Under the pieces are notes generated by a model that worked only from the letters and a program-made list of their open reading frames with translations, ran no database searches and had not been told where the DNA came from. A stretch of DNA of 64,000 bases from Numida meleagris. Lineage: Eukaryota; Chordata; Aves; Galliformes; Numididae. The position numbers were made by a program, and so were the translations under genes. Below are positions 23,618 through 36,706 of this stretch, piece after piece. Each line of letters starts with the position of its first letter. Within the stretch, counting starts at the first letter, position 1. The DNA is taken from the NCBI RefSeq assembly GCF_002078875.1, contig NC_034410.1, positions 38,936,797-39,000,796 of the forward strand. Reading direction: 5' to 3'.

Positions 23618-26600
23618 TGCAACATCTCCTAACTTCTCATTCTCCATGACATGGCTCTGAAGGAGGTCTTCCTTTGTCCTATTTTTGACAAAACCTGTAT
23701 TTCAGCAATCACCTTGTTAGAAATTAGTGCAACCTGCAAATCTGCATTATTTTTACATGGAGCGTGAAACTTCTATGTAAGTGACAGGCAAGAAAATCTG
23801 ACTGGGAGGAGGCTGAAAGCAAATCAAGGAGTTAAGGAACATGGAAGATAACATGATGCATGGCTTCCACTGACTTATATTCTTAATTATTCTTGCCAAT
23901 AATTTACTCTTCCAGCATCTCAGCGTGCAAGGTAGACCTATTTTACCCTGTATGAATGCCTACTAAGTTTGATATTCATTTGTTTGCTTTATACACCTGT
24001 TTCTTCAAACAACCTCAGGCCAACACTTAGTGTAGAATTTGCCCAAGAAAATAAAGTAAGCTTTGGCAAGGAAAAAGAAAATCTAACAGTGTAATAGCTG
24101 TGTAAGTTTAAATGTATAAATTGATGGTTCACATAAAGATTAGAAGACATTTTGGTTGCAGGCTGTTAACCATGCTACCAGTACATTACCAAAGTCTAGC
24201 TTGCAGTTGTCAGCATTTCAGAGTTTTGCTCACTAAATCATTGCTTTGTTCTAATCTCTGGAAGATTTAGCATGCAACTACAGTTTCTTGCATAATGATT
24301 TTGAGTGTGTTTAAAAATTGTAACAGAGAGTGTTTTTTTGATGTTAGAACCCTGAAATACCTGAGACTCCATTCCTTCTGTGGAATGCCAATACCCATTA
24401 TAATATTACTTGTATATTCTCTTGGCTGACAAAACAAAAGCTACATCCAGATTTAAAGGCTTGATGAAAAATCACACTGGAAAATGTAATACTTTGAAAA
24501 ATATAGGCACCTCTTTTCCAATGCATGCTTGAAATCGAACATAAAACAAAGCATTGCTGTGTTTGTCATATAAAAAGATGGACTTCTCTGTATTATCTCA
24601 TAAAACATATTTTTCCTGTTTCTAAGAGGAACAGATTAAGACATTTGAACACCTCAGCTAGACTTCTTAGAGGTTGGCTGGAAGTTACAGAACATATGGT
24701 GCTTTGAGTAAACAGAGAGCCACTAAGAAGATATTTGAAATCTTTTGGAATGTATAAGCCAATCAAATTCCCACTGGGATCTGACACTATTGCATGGAGC
24801 TCAGATCATGTAACTCATGCTTAACCAGGTCTAAAAAAGGAAGCCAGTAGCCTGAGCTAATTCTCTGAGTTCCCTCTACAGTCAAGGAGTTAAGGAGGTA
24901 AATTCATTGCACTTACTTCAGATGTCTGTGATGGAATTAAACGAACCTTCAGCTGGCTGTGTCCTCAGTGATTATAAGAGGAGTTAGCAGATTAGTTTAG
25001 CATGCGTGCCCTAACTTGGAAAAAAAGTCAGTAGGTGAGCCTCAGCCCAAATATCTTACTTCCCTACAGTGTGGTGTAGGTGGAGTTGTTGTCAAATAAG
25101 CTTCTCTTTGTGTCAAGTGACGCTAACAATTTGGATAGAGTTGTTATTTGGTGTTTGCTATATAAACAAACATTCAGGGCAAGGGATGCCCAAAACAGAG
25201 AATAGGTTCTGATGGTTTTTTGCAAGGAGCCATAGGTCTACAGCCTCTGAAAACGGTGGGGAGGTCCATGTGGTTTGGGCTGCCAGCTTCTAACTTTGCC
25301 TAGCAACAAGGCTGCTTGCTGCAGAGACTGAAGCACCCTGTTCTGGTTGGAGGTTCATGAGCTGTTTGCTTGGCTTTGTTGAAAAACACCAACATGAGAG
25401 AAATACCCAGTGTTTATGCTTTCCTTTCTCTTTAGCTATTGTCACTAAGGGCAGAGTTTGGGGGTACTGGTGTTTCACTTGAAGAGGTACAAAGGACGAC
25501 TGCTGATGTGTGCTGTAAGGCAGTGTTGACAGCAGTGTCGGGCACTGTTCCTATTAAAGCCCATTGACTTCAGTGGCAGTTGATTTAGGCATATGTTGAA
25601 GCTTACTGGTACGAGAAATGGAGACAGCATTGGTGGATGCTGGGTTTTGAGCTGATGCCCTTACAGAACTAACAGAAATTAGCAGTATTTAACATTCCTT
25701 GTTGAAAACTAGCTGTTTCTAATGAGCTCACCTACTTGCAGAACATGTCACTGCTCAGGCACAAGGGGCTGCTCTGAAATGGTTCAGGTACTGACAGCGT
25801 CTGGTCAATGGTTGCTGTATTAAAGTTTCCTATTTTCCACAGCTAAGACAAATGTCTGCAGTATAGAACAATAGCATGCTACCTATGGTCTTGATGCATG
25901 TTGTTTTCCTCTTGGCCAATTTCTTGAAGAGTATTAGACTTCTGGAAACTGATTCTGTAGGAAACAGTTATGCTTAACACACTGCAGTTGTGATGTATCA
26001 TCAGAATCTCAGTACTCCACTTTAAGGTTTCTGCATGTATGCTGCTTTCTCCTTTGTTTGTGGGCAAACTCATTCCTTAACCTGAAAGGAAGATAAGGTG
26101 CTTAATTCCCAAGGACTTTCTGGTCTTCAGAATTTGATGCATATCAAATTCTTTTGGAGAATGTTTATGAGAGAGAAAGAACCTGGGGAACAAATTATCT
26201 GATGTGCCACAGATTATGAAGATTATCTAAAAAATCTTTCCTTTCCACATATAATGTGAAATGTTTTTTAGTCTTTTTATTTATCACCTCTGAAAACGTA
26301 GCAATTTGATCAGCACTAGAAAATTTTTATGTCGGTTGTTTGGCAAGCTAACATGCTGCCTAATTTCTTGTTTCTTTCTGAGATGACTGAGAAAATGGCA
26401 AAAAAAAAAAAACAACCTTAGAAGCAGCTGATCCTGGCCAATGCGTTTAGACCATCTCAACTGGACTCTAGAATACAGCAGAGATTACTTTTGCATTGAT
26501 GATGGTTGATTTCTTAGTCATAGCTCATAGGCAGATTTATTTCTGGTCTGTTTAGAATATTTGACATTGTGAATAAAGCATTGCAGCTGATATGCCTTCA

Positions 26601-29600
26601 AGATCTTGTAAAGATACAAGCAAATGATATGGATTGAATCCAGCTTCAGTGACTGAACCGTAATGCCTAACTGCAACTCTTTCTCTGATATTCTTTGTAA
26701 AAAAGGCTACAGAATGCTATCCTCTCTCCTGTCTTAGTACAAATACTATGAGGGAAATTAACTGTACCATAGTGTGTATAGGCATCTTTGCAGCCAACAC
26801 AGAAAGTACAAAACTCCTGACTATTCCCTTGACTAAGCTTAAAAAAATACTCAGCTGAAAAAGAATCACACTCTGTCAAAATAAAAGTAATGGGGAGGAA
26901 AACCAGGCCCTTCCAAAGTTAGATAATGCATAACATCACCAGTTACTCATGAAACTATTTCAAATATCATGAAAGATTTAGTTTTCTGATTTTTTTTTTC
27001 CCTTTAGGTCGTGGATAATCAATTAGTGATTACTCCCAGAATATTTCCTTCCTCCTCTTTGCAGATTTTCTATTTTTTCAGTATCCTCTTGCATCTTTAG
27101 CTCAGGTTATACTCTATTTTGAATTACAGGTCTGGTCTCCATTGTCAAACTACTTGTTTAAATTCTCTGTTTAAAAGTTGGCCATCAATAATATGCTCTG
27201 CTTACCCTGTGGCTTTCTATAAAAAATATGATTAGGTTTTAATCAAGCTTTATAACACTTAGGTGATGAAACAAGCATTCTTTTTGTTACCAAAACCTCC
27301 CATGACATCCAGAATTCATCTAGGAGAAATGAAAGTGGAAACATAATATTCAGATGTCCAGCTCTCAGTTTCACATTTGTCTCTTAGAGATCAAGTTTAC
27401 TGTATATCATCCTGAAACTGATTTGAATACTTCACCTATCCATAACAGTAATTCCCCTAATGTGAGGCCAAGGTTGTCCTCAGACAAGGAACAGAGAGGA
27501 AGTGAATCATGAAGTTGGAGGTGTGGGTTGATATGCACATTTCTGAGGTAGGTGATAACTTTTGCTCCTGTAAAGATATGGCACAGGCTCTGAGTACTAC
27601 TGTCCTGTTACCAGTTGTCCAGCTTTTTGTCCCATGCTCATCCACCTCTTCCAGAACCTTAAGTGTGTGTTATTTAACATCTTCAGAAAATGTGTAGATA
27701 AGAGTATCTGAATGGGGTAAAAAGTCCCAAACAGCAGCAAAATTCCTGTTGACTTCACCAGAGCTAAGACTGCAAATAAAACCGGAGCTTTGCACAGTGG
27801 ATCACTATTTTTCATTTGTTCCTAACGTCTCAGAAGGTGATATACTTCAAGGAACTTTATGTTACCTGTTGCCAAAGTGCATTTTACATATTGGATCAAA
27901 AGATCATGTAAAGATGTGATTGTAGCTTACAAAGATTATTTATTAAGGCTATCATTCATGTTATGTATTTCTTTGCCATACCCTTTTGACACAGAGTGAT
28001 GATGTCGAAGAACAACTGGTTAAAATAAGCAAACATCTGGAATACGTTTGGACATTTTTAAAGAGCTAACTACATGATTACACGCTGAATCTTAAAAGTA
28101 ACACTATTCGCTGAGATGAATCAATGTTCTTACCTTTTTTTCTTTCTTTTCTACCTCCTCTCTACATCCTCCCCGAGTAACGTGCTCTAGAGTTAAGTGT
28201 TGAGTCTACTATAAAAAGGCAAATGTTGGACAGTGGAAAAAAAACAGTAATACTGTTCATTTCAGATTGCAGTGGAACAAAAGCATACAAGGGATGGTTC
28301 AAAATGTGTTAATTTTGTGAATGAGCTTAATTGTAGTTAATTTTTTTTTTGCCCCCTTGTCATGACTTCACTAAAGACAAACAAGAGATTTAGTAGGTGA
28401 CTGAAATGAGATGTCCCTCATATAGCAGCGTAACATTTATATTTCTTTTCTTTCGTGTTTGAACTTTGCCCTACATTGTTCCTCTTGTTGCAAAATACAT
28501 TTCCCAGGAGCAATTTGTGAAGTTTTCTTGCTTTTGGAAAAAACTAAGCATATTTTCAATAATCTTAAATCATGAACTGGTGATATATGAGGAACGATTT
28601 CTGTTACTGCTGAATCCTAGAAGAGATCCATTGTGGAAAGCTGTTCAAAGCCCAGGGTGAACTTTTCAAAGGTATGTGTCTTTTAAGGGAGCTGGATTCC
28701 TATCATCCCATGATGTCTCTTTGAAACTCTCCCCAATGTGACTAAGACCATGTGTGCGACCGTGTGCCTAATTTGTGAGTAGTCATAATGATCATACAGT
28801 AATAGGCATGCAACTGAGTCTACATTTTGTTCGTAACTCCCAGTGCCTTTAGCTGAATGTTCAAAGAGGCTGAATTCTCACATCTGCTACTACTTCAGTG
28901 GAGCTGTAGGTGCTCTGGGACTGAAAATCAAGCTACTGACATACTGAAAAATTAAAGCTGAGGTATGTATGAGTCAATCACATGTCTACTGTTCATTCGT
29001 AAGTCAGATTTACGAGCTGGATCTTTCTGAGTTTAATGGAGTCTACTGACATAGACTTTCATGGGGTTTTAAATTTGAGAATTTTCTTTTTGTCAACTTA
29101 TCACCCAAACTTCAGCCTTACGTAGCTAGTATTCTCATTCAGAAATCACTACCCCCATTTTCTTTATTAGCTTAGGCATCAAGTAACTGCTGAGCTTGGT
29201 ATAAGCTCCATTTTCTTTCTTCATACTGAATATTTGCATGCAACACTTCTGATCTCAGTTTTGGATGGTCTGTAGGCTGATATTCACTTTCGATATGTCA
29301 AATCAAAATGAATAAAACTTGCTATTCCACTTGCATCTACAAAAAGAGCTTTTTCTATTCATGTTTTTCATATTTTGTGAATATTCATGGTCACCATTAT
29401 GCGTGTGAATAATTTCATTAACTCATTGGGATTATTGGTATGTGCAATTGAATGTGTACCTTCATGCTCAGAGGTAAAGAAACTTCTTTGTATCTTTTTC
29501 TCCACCTTCAACCTTTATAAATCATGTTGCACTTCAAAAACATCGTGACATTGTCTGAAAAAAATATGAGACTCTAAAACAAAATGTGCATTCTTTTTAT

Positions 29601-32600
29601 TTGCCTTCTGGTTTTTGAGCTTTTATCTGCACCTTAGTGATGTTTTGAAAACTCATCTTTTCAGTAATGAAGGCTAAGAGCATCTGGGTTTTTATTTTGA
29701 AGCAAAGAAATGAAATCCTTACATATACATATCATTGAAGGAACTGGGCTTTAAGATAAATACCAAATCAAAACACACAAAATTGGAATGCGAGATAGTG
29801 GTAAAGGAACCTTAGACAGAGAGCAAAGGAAAAGCATAAAAGAGATAGAATATTTTTTTTCATGCTTTACAGCTTAGAGTCATTAAAATGAACACTCTGG
29901 AAACCCTGTGAGTCCTTAAGACAGTGCAGTTTCAGGAGTCTCTCAACCCCACCGTGCTCGATTTAGGCCCACTATCAAACAGCTCTCAACTTCACCTGCA
30001 CAAGAACTGAATGTCTGTGTTCTTGTAGGCACTAAAGTATTACTGATGAGTAGGTGGAGGAATTTTGTCTTGTTTGGTTATATATGTTGGCATTTTTCAT
30101 TGCAATAGCTGTAGCTGTTTGTAATGCTGTCTGCAGCCACCTCACTTGAGGATGAATATTCCTGCCCTGCATTTGCCTTTGATTCCTGTAGAGCACCCAT
30201 CAACTGTGAAGAAAACAGCAGTGCTTAAGCATAGACTATTCAAGTATATTCAAAATGTGTTATTTTTAGCATTATTGTTAATATGAAATGTTCCACCAAC
30301 CAGCTGGAATTATGCAAATCCTAACACATGCGTTGCTCACTAAGCTGCACTCTTGGATGTACTCTTTACATTCATTTCAGTTTATGAATGTCTTTCCAGC
30401 ATACTTCTCTACAATGGGAGATTGAAAAGCCTGCAATTTTCTTCTTGCCTGATTCTCCCATTGGGTTTTGTTCACATTCAAAAAATAAATTGATGTCTAT
30501 TTTTTATTAGTGTAGATTGAGGAAAAAATCTACCTGCCAGCATAGATGAACGCGGTGAAAAAGAAAGGTTCACAAACTTTAAAAACTGTGTTATTCAAGT
30601 AGGTCTTTGGTGACTCACTGTTTTCAGTAGAAATATTCAGGGCAGTCATGGAAAGAGCTCTGAAAGTCTGAGGAATTTTTCAATAGTTTGGTCATGAGCC
30701 AGAACCTTGTAAGCTCCATCACCTTCACTTGTATTACCAAAATATGTGTTTCAGGGCAATTTCTGGATGAGAGGAGAAGGAAGAAGTGACAGATCTGCAG
30801 TGTTGCCTGTTTTATGTGGGTTTGTTTGTGGATCAAGAGAACATATTCATGACCTTTTTCTTTGTCCTCATCACACCAGTGTTCGTGCCATGGAGACAAC
30901 ATGCAGCCTCTCCTACACATTTCTCCTTCCTGCTAAGGGCAATTGATGTGTCAACGAAAGCTCAAGTGTTTGTCCTGCTCCTCATGTATTTGCATCCCTG
31001 TTGATTTATGGAGCAGGCTTTCAGTTCCCTCTTGAGCTTTGGGGTGTAGGAAGGGGTTCTGTGTGTCCACAGTTCACTTGCTGCTAGAACAGTTCTAATT
31101 TTCTTGTTCTTTAGCACTTACAGTGAGGAGTAGGAGGATTTCTCAAAAGCTGAGTGGCCTAGTTCCCTGGTCTGAAATCCCACCATTAAATGGCATTCTA
31201 AATCTTTATTTTATTTTCACCTTGCACATTGTCTGTTTTAAAGGTTTCTTAGAAAGCTCATTCAATTTTAAAAACTTATTTACACTTCTAGTTCACCTTG
31301 TCTCCAATAAAGGTCTTTTCAAATCTGGTAACTTCAGTAATTTGTTGTGTCTCTTCATTTTTGCTGAACTTGTGATTTCCAAATTGAATCGGTACAAGGT
31401 TTATTTGCTGCTGCTGTTTTAGTTTTCTGTGATGGAAGATGAGACACACAGCTCAATAGAACATTTGAGGATTTTTCTGACCTAAATAATAAAGCAGCTC
31501 TGATTGCTGCTAGTTAAAACCTGATGATGCATTTCACAGTTAGCCTCCAGGGGCAGAAGTGATCCACCCTGCGTGTACTCATATTCTGTGTAGCATCTTC
31601 AGATCTTCTCCACATAGCCTGATGGATAATGGCATTTTTCACTGCAAGATTCTTGGCTTGCCTTAGGCTACCTCTCTCCTTACGCAAGGAGGGACATTCA
31701 GAGTTGTTATCGCTGTGCGCGAGAGGTTGCTCACTTCTTCAGCAAGTGCAAACTTGCAGGTCTGATGGGTTAGATGCACAGCCATCCATACTGACCTCCA
31801 GCTCCACAGGATGGTAGAGGTGTATATCTTCCTTGTTTCAGTCAGTACTTCTGAATACTGATTTTAAGCATTCTGGCACTGGAACCATTTTCTCTGGTGT
31901 AATGGTTAACCGTAAGTGTTAACCCCACATGTTAATAATATAATTCTATGTTTATTTTATGACCACCACTAATTTTTCTATTCATTCCTTCTACCAATGA
32001 GTTTGCATTATAAAACAATCTGTCCTCCTTCATTTAGTATGGTTTTTGGCTTCCTAATGTTTTGATAGAGTTGCAAAATATTCTTGTTTAGAATTATAGT
32101 AGCCCACGGTGACCACTGTTTCATACAGTGTATCTCTTGATATAAGTGGTGTTAATAATAACTTTCAGAGTTGTCTAAAACAAGAGTTTAATGAATGACA
32201 CTCTAAATCTGTGAAGGGAGGGAGACTTGGGTCTAATGAACTGTGTAAAACAAAAAGATTATATTCAGACTGTAGAAACTTAAGCGTTCAGAACACAGTG
32301 AAGAGAACGAAAGACTGACAGCTTACATTTTGAAGAATACATGCTTCAGGTCAGGTAGTTTTCTTAAACAGTTCTTCCTCCCTTACGTCAGTCTTCTGCT
32401 GTGGGTTCCTTCATCAAATTCAGTAAGAAACGTTCATTCGAGTATATCCTCTTAATAGTGGTAAAGTGGTGTCCAGGTCATTGATTAGTGCTTCTGTGTG
32501 AAATTGCTGTATAAAATAAATTTCCAGTACAGGATGTGGGCAAGATGTACTTGGAATTGTGTAAGATGACAGCAGTACTCCTTTGATGCAATATTATATA

Positions 32601-33005
32601 TTGCCTTTTCATGAAGACACCTCCTGATATCTGTTTTAAATATTTTTAATAGGCAACTCAAAAATATGCAAGATTATTATTGATCCAACAGGGCTTTAAC
32701 TTTCCATGCAACTGGCAAGGGGTTTCCACCCCGCTGGTATGGGATTTCTGGTTTTGCTGGGTGTGTTCCAGCCATAGTGATTTCCTCTACGAGGTTTCTA
32801 TCCTCTTTGTGGTAAGTGCTGAGGCTCCAAAAGCATATGCTTTTCAAAATGTGAGTAGAGATGTGTTCACATAAGGCAATATGTTTATTACAATCAGGTT
32901 TCTCGTGTTTCTGAATTATAAACAAAGAATTACTTTTTCCTTTGTTGTCCTGCCATGAATCATACAAAATTGACGTCAAAGGAGTCATTCAGGGATTGAT
33001 TTGAT
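23618..33005. other. non-coding stretch, no gene recognised
   Basis: About 9.4 kb of AT-rich, frame-poor DNA with no gene recognised. The only simple repeat of note is an A12 run at 26400-26411. Frames reach about 100 codons (31123-31422 plus, 30624-30920 minus) and show no family signature. The low repeat content suggests old, possibly partly constrained non-coding DNA, but this cannot be tested by eye. Confidence 0.5.
26400..26411. repeat. poly(A) tract
   Basis: An A12 homopolymer followed by CAACC. Confidence 0.8.
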
Positions 33006-33024
33006 TACATACATACATGCATAC
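33006..33024. repeat. (CATA)n microsatellite
   Basis: Short tetranucleotide repeat with one G interruption. Confidence 0.8.
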
Positions 33025-34679
33025 AGAGAGAAAAAGAGATGTTTATCCTTAAACAGCGTAGCTTATCTGCCTCCACTGACAATGGCTCATACTGGATCAT
33101 TCAAACAGGAGTGGATGACTGTCACAAAACAATGCTCTCTTTTGAAAGATGGAAACCTCTTATCTGTCTGAACATGAAGTCACACATGTACCATAAAGCA
33201 GTTATATTAATTACTCTTAAAAAATGTTATGAGCTATACGTTCAGCAAGGTTATTGCATTGTGTAATTTCCCTACAGAGGGGAAATTCCTCCATAAAATT
33301 CCTCCATTCCCCTCATAAGAAGCTTTTGTGCAAAATACCATTTTTTTGTGCAATGGGTGAACTTGTGTCACCTCTTAATCCAGGGAGATGAGTTGCCACA
33401 GGCTAATTATAAATAAGATTAAAATGTTTCCTCTTATCTTGTTTCACCTATACAATGTAAGTACAGCCTTCACAAGAACCGGCATCAGAGGAATCAGTGT
33501 TCCTTCCTCTGGAAGGCAGCTGGGTGCCCAGGTCTGGTCCCACTCTGACAAGTTGCTGAGGGTACCGAGGGCTCTGCACTTTAGCAGAGCACGCACTGCT
33601 TTCTAAAGGGTGCTCTCTTTTCCCACACCTTTTTGTAGTGGTGGTAGTTCTGGTACCTAGCACAGATATTAGAGGCTTTAGGCACCTTTACAATACAATT
33701 TAAGTACTCTTCCAAAGAAAATCTGGTACAGTCGTTATCTAGAATTCAAATTTGTTTAAATAGACAAGAGTACTGGCAATTACCAGTACGGTTTCATTAC
33801 AAAACAAATTGGTAGTGATAAGGTATTTGAAGGTAGTGAAGGAAAGCAATAAGTTTTTGCCATGGGGTCAAGTCGAAATAAAATGATTTGCCTCTGCCTT
33901 AAAAAATGTTGACAGATTTCAACATCCAGAGGGAAGGAATGGGAGACGGTGGATATAGTGCAGAAAAACTTGTCTTAAGCAATAAGTTGGAGCCCACCGA
34001 AGTCTGGTTGCCTAGATATGGTGCTTTGTAAGACTGAATGAAATTTCGCCAGGAACTTTAGAAGTGGATCGATACAGTCTCCAAAGAGAGGAGGTTTTCA
34101 GTTGCAGGCAGCCTTTTGCAACACGTCTCTCTGTGAGCGGACTAGCATTTGGAAGGCCAGCTTCACACCAGTAGCAAGTCATCCAAATCTTCAGAGCTCT
34201 GGAAGATGCAAATAACTGTTTCTAAGTGGATCTCCTCTTATGCAGAAAGTTGTTCTGACTCTTACATTTTTGCTGCACCTTTGGTCCCCAGCATCTTTAA
34301 TAGTTTTCTACCTGGTTTTATGTTGGTTTTATGTTTTCACTATCACAGCCATGCTGATTGGCACAGGATTTTATTTGGAAAGTGGGAAAATGGCTGGGTC
34401 CATGGCTCAACCCACTCCTTCTGTTCCTTTATTCCCATGTGTGGGAGCAGAGGCAAAGCTAAATTGCAGAGCGCCGTAATTGCTGAAGAGCAAAGTGCTG
34501 AGGAAGATTGTAATTGATATAGAGCAAAGTTACAGTATGGTAGAGTGATGTTATGCCAAATATTTTTGCAGCATTTCTGAAAATGGGAGCATAACTTTTC
34601 AAACAACTATGAAGTGCTTACAAATTGCCTGATGTGAATTGCTTTTCGTCATTTAGCAATATTTAGGAGATCTGAATGG

Positions 34680-34800
34680 TTTTGCTCAATTATAGCAGTT
34701 AATTTGATCTAATGCAATTGATGTAAATCATGTAGTTAGCCTGATTTATGTCAATTGAGCCAGCAGAAATTTGTTTATAAACCAAGCCCAGAGTGTCTTT
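34680..34800. promoter_or_regulatory. candidate regulatory block, homeodomain/FOX-like motifs
   Basis: Dense TAAT/ATTA-type cores (CAATTA, GTTAATTT, ATTGATG) occur within 60 bases, followed by the palindrome GTTTATAAAC at 34773-34782, which resembles a forkhead site. Motif density in AT-rich DNA is weak evidence. The call is a guess that needs conservation data. Confidence 0.2.
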
Positions 34801-35604
34801 CTTAACACCAAAAGTATTTTTGCGGCAACTGCTGCTGTGAAGTGGAATACATATTGCCAGACAAACAACATTTCAATTGTATTTTTGATTTCTTTATGGG
34901 CTTGGGTAGGGAAAAGACTTGAATTATTAATTACAGAAATGTGACATTTTGTGGTAATTTTGTAGTAGATTTGGGAATTTCATTTTCAGAAAAAAAAGCT
35001 ATTATGTTCAAAAGGCATTTGGAGAAATAGAATGGTGTTTTCTCACTAATGCACTTCCAGTAAACACAGAGATTTAATGATTTTCAGAGATCTATAATTA
35101 TATGCTGACAGTTTCTCCACTGCGGGAAGACCACTCTGCTAAGGAACAATTGTCCCACATGTGGATGATTCAAAATTCCTTTTGCAAGGGATTTTGTGGC
35201 TTCTGTACGCGTTTATTATGGCATTTTAAAATATTGTGTACCAGTGTTAAGGCAGTGACGTTTGTTGGCTGATTCTTCTCTCTCAGGATTCTGTTCCGTT
35301 GAATCCGTAACAATTTCACAGGGATCAATGAAATTAAGCTAGTATAAAACTGTTGTAAGTGAGAGGAAAACCAGACTAGGTGCATGCAGGTGTTTTTATC
35401 TTAGTATCTCTATATCTCTATCATCATCAGTGAAGGCACGCTATGTAACTCTGTGTTTTAAGTTTTTTAAAAGAATATCTGTTTTTTGATCCAGAATGCT
35501 TTGAATAATACATCTAGTTATTGTTAGGTTAAGAATCTTTGAGAACTAATATGTGAACAAAGAAACAGCTTATTTTTCCCATTCCCTACTGTATTTATGT
35601 AGGT

Positions 35605-35935
35605 CGTTTGAGGGGCTCCAATAGCAGCAACACGCAGCGAGCTCCCAGTCACATTTTCTGTGTGCATAGAACAGCCATATGTTTCTTCAGTTTCTCTGTC
35701 AGCTTCCCTGTGCTTGTTCCTGCTAAATGCAGAGCCTGGAAGGCAGACGGGAAGCGCCTCCGGAGCAGGGCAGAAGTGCTTGGTGTGACCAGCTAGGCGT
35801 GAGATTCATTACATGCAAATGCTGTCCAGCAGCGTAAATCAGCCCATGCGGAATTTGGGAGAGCGTGTCAACCTCTCCAATCTCTGCCAGCGCTGGTTAA
35901 GCTGAGAGTCAGTGACAACAATGTCATATACATGC
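35605..35935. promoter_or_regulatory. candidate regulatory element, octamer and SOX-like motifs
   Basis: A GC-richer island of about 330 bases in AT-rich surroundings. It holds a perfect octamer ATGCAAAT (35813-35820), the motif used by POU factors. About 100 bases on, CAACAATG (35916-35923) resembles a SOX site and is framed by TGAC and GTCA. A 62-codon plus-strand frame overlaps its first half but resembles no protein. The texture differs from its neighbours and looks constrained. The regulatory role is inference. Confidence 0.28.
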
Positions 35936-36662
35936 TCTTCGTAAAGGAATGATCCTCCCCCTTCCCAAGCTGACTGTCTCGAACAGACAAAATCCCAATC
36001 AGCTCTATGGGCAAATTAAGTCACTTGGTTTCATGTGTTCTTAGAACATCGTGTCTTCTTGCTGTGCTGCCTCAGTGAAGTTCTCTGGGGAGCTGTCACA
36101 AACTCTGAGCTAACGCAAGTTAGGAAAGAAAAGTTGCTGGCAGGGCCAGTTCCTCAGATTGTTACTATCCCAAAAAACGTACTCTGTCCAAAATCCTGAT
36201 GATGCAGTTCATCTGGCTCGGGGGAAATACACACTTTGTTATACATAACACAGGCATGATTACATTTTCCATTTGGTAAAGTCATAATGTAGCTCCAAGT
36301 CCTCTAAAAATAGAGACATGATTCAAGTTGCAAACAAGATGGAAGGGTTTCAAATGGCTGCATTATACATAGAGCAAGCATAGAGCAAGCAAAGTTAAAT
36401 TAATAGGAAAAATCTGGTTTGGGGACTAGGGCTGCGTTCTCTTTTTCTAAGCAAATGCTTAGCTGAGGAAGCACTGTATGTCAACAGTTCCACTGCTGCA
36501 AGCAGAAAGAATCTGTTTTACTTAAAATGCAGAGTCTTGCAGGCTTTACCCTCCTGAAATGAGAAAAAAAGAGCAAAGAAACATTTTTCCTAAGCCACTG
36601 ACCCATTTGTTTACCTTCTGAGTGGCCAAATATATACAAAAGATACTTGCATTGTCTGGAAA

Positions 36663-36667
<5 letters not shown>

Positions 36668-36703
<36 letters not shown>
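36668..36703. repeat. (AT)18 microsatellite
   Basis: Thirty-six bases of perfect alternating TA, the longest uninterrupted dinucleotide repeat in the window. It is a likely polymorphic marker and a cruciform-prone site. Confidence 0.95.

Positions 36704-36706
<3 letters not shown>

Larger units (their letters stand above)
33025..36667. other. non-coding stretch with motif-dense blocks
   Basis: No gene recognised. It includes two blocks that look like candidate regulatory elements (34680-34800 and 35605-35935, listed separately). It also has a small tandem duplication CATAGAGCAAG x2 at 36369-36390. A minus-strand frame at 33448-33663 is low-complexity at its start and is not gene-like. Confidence 0.45.

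Noticed and set aside
34149..34517. 122-codon plus-strand frame
   Set aside because: Peptide shows no family signature. A second overlapping frame of similar length suggests simply stop-poor sequence.
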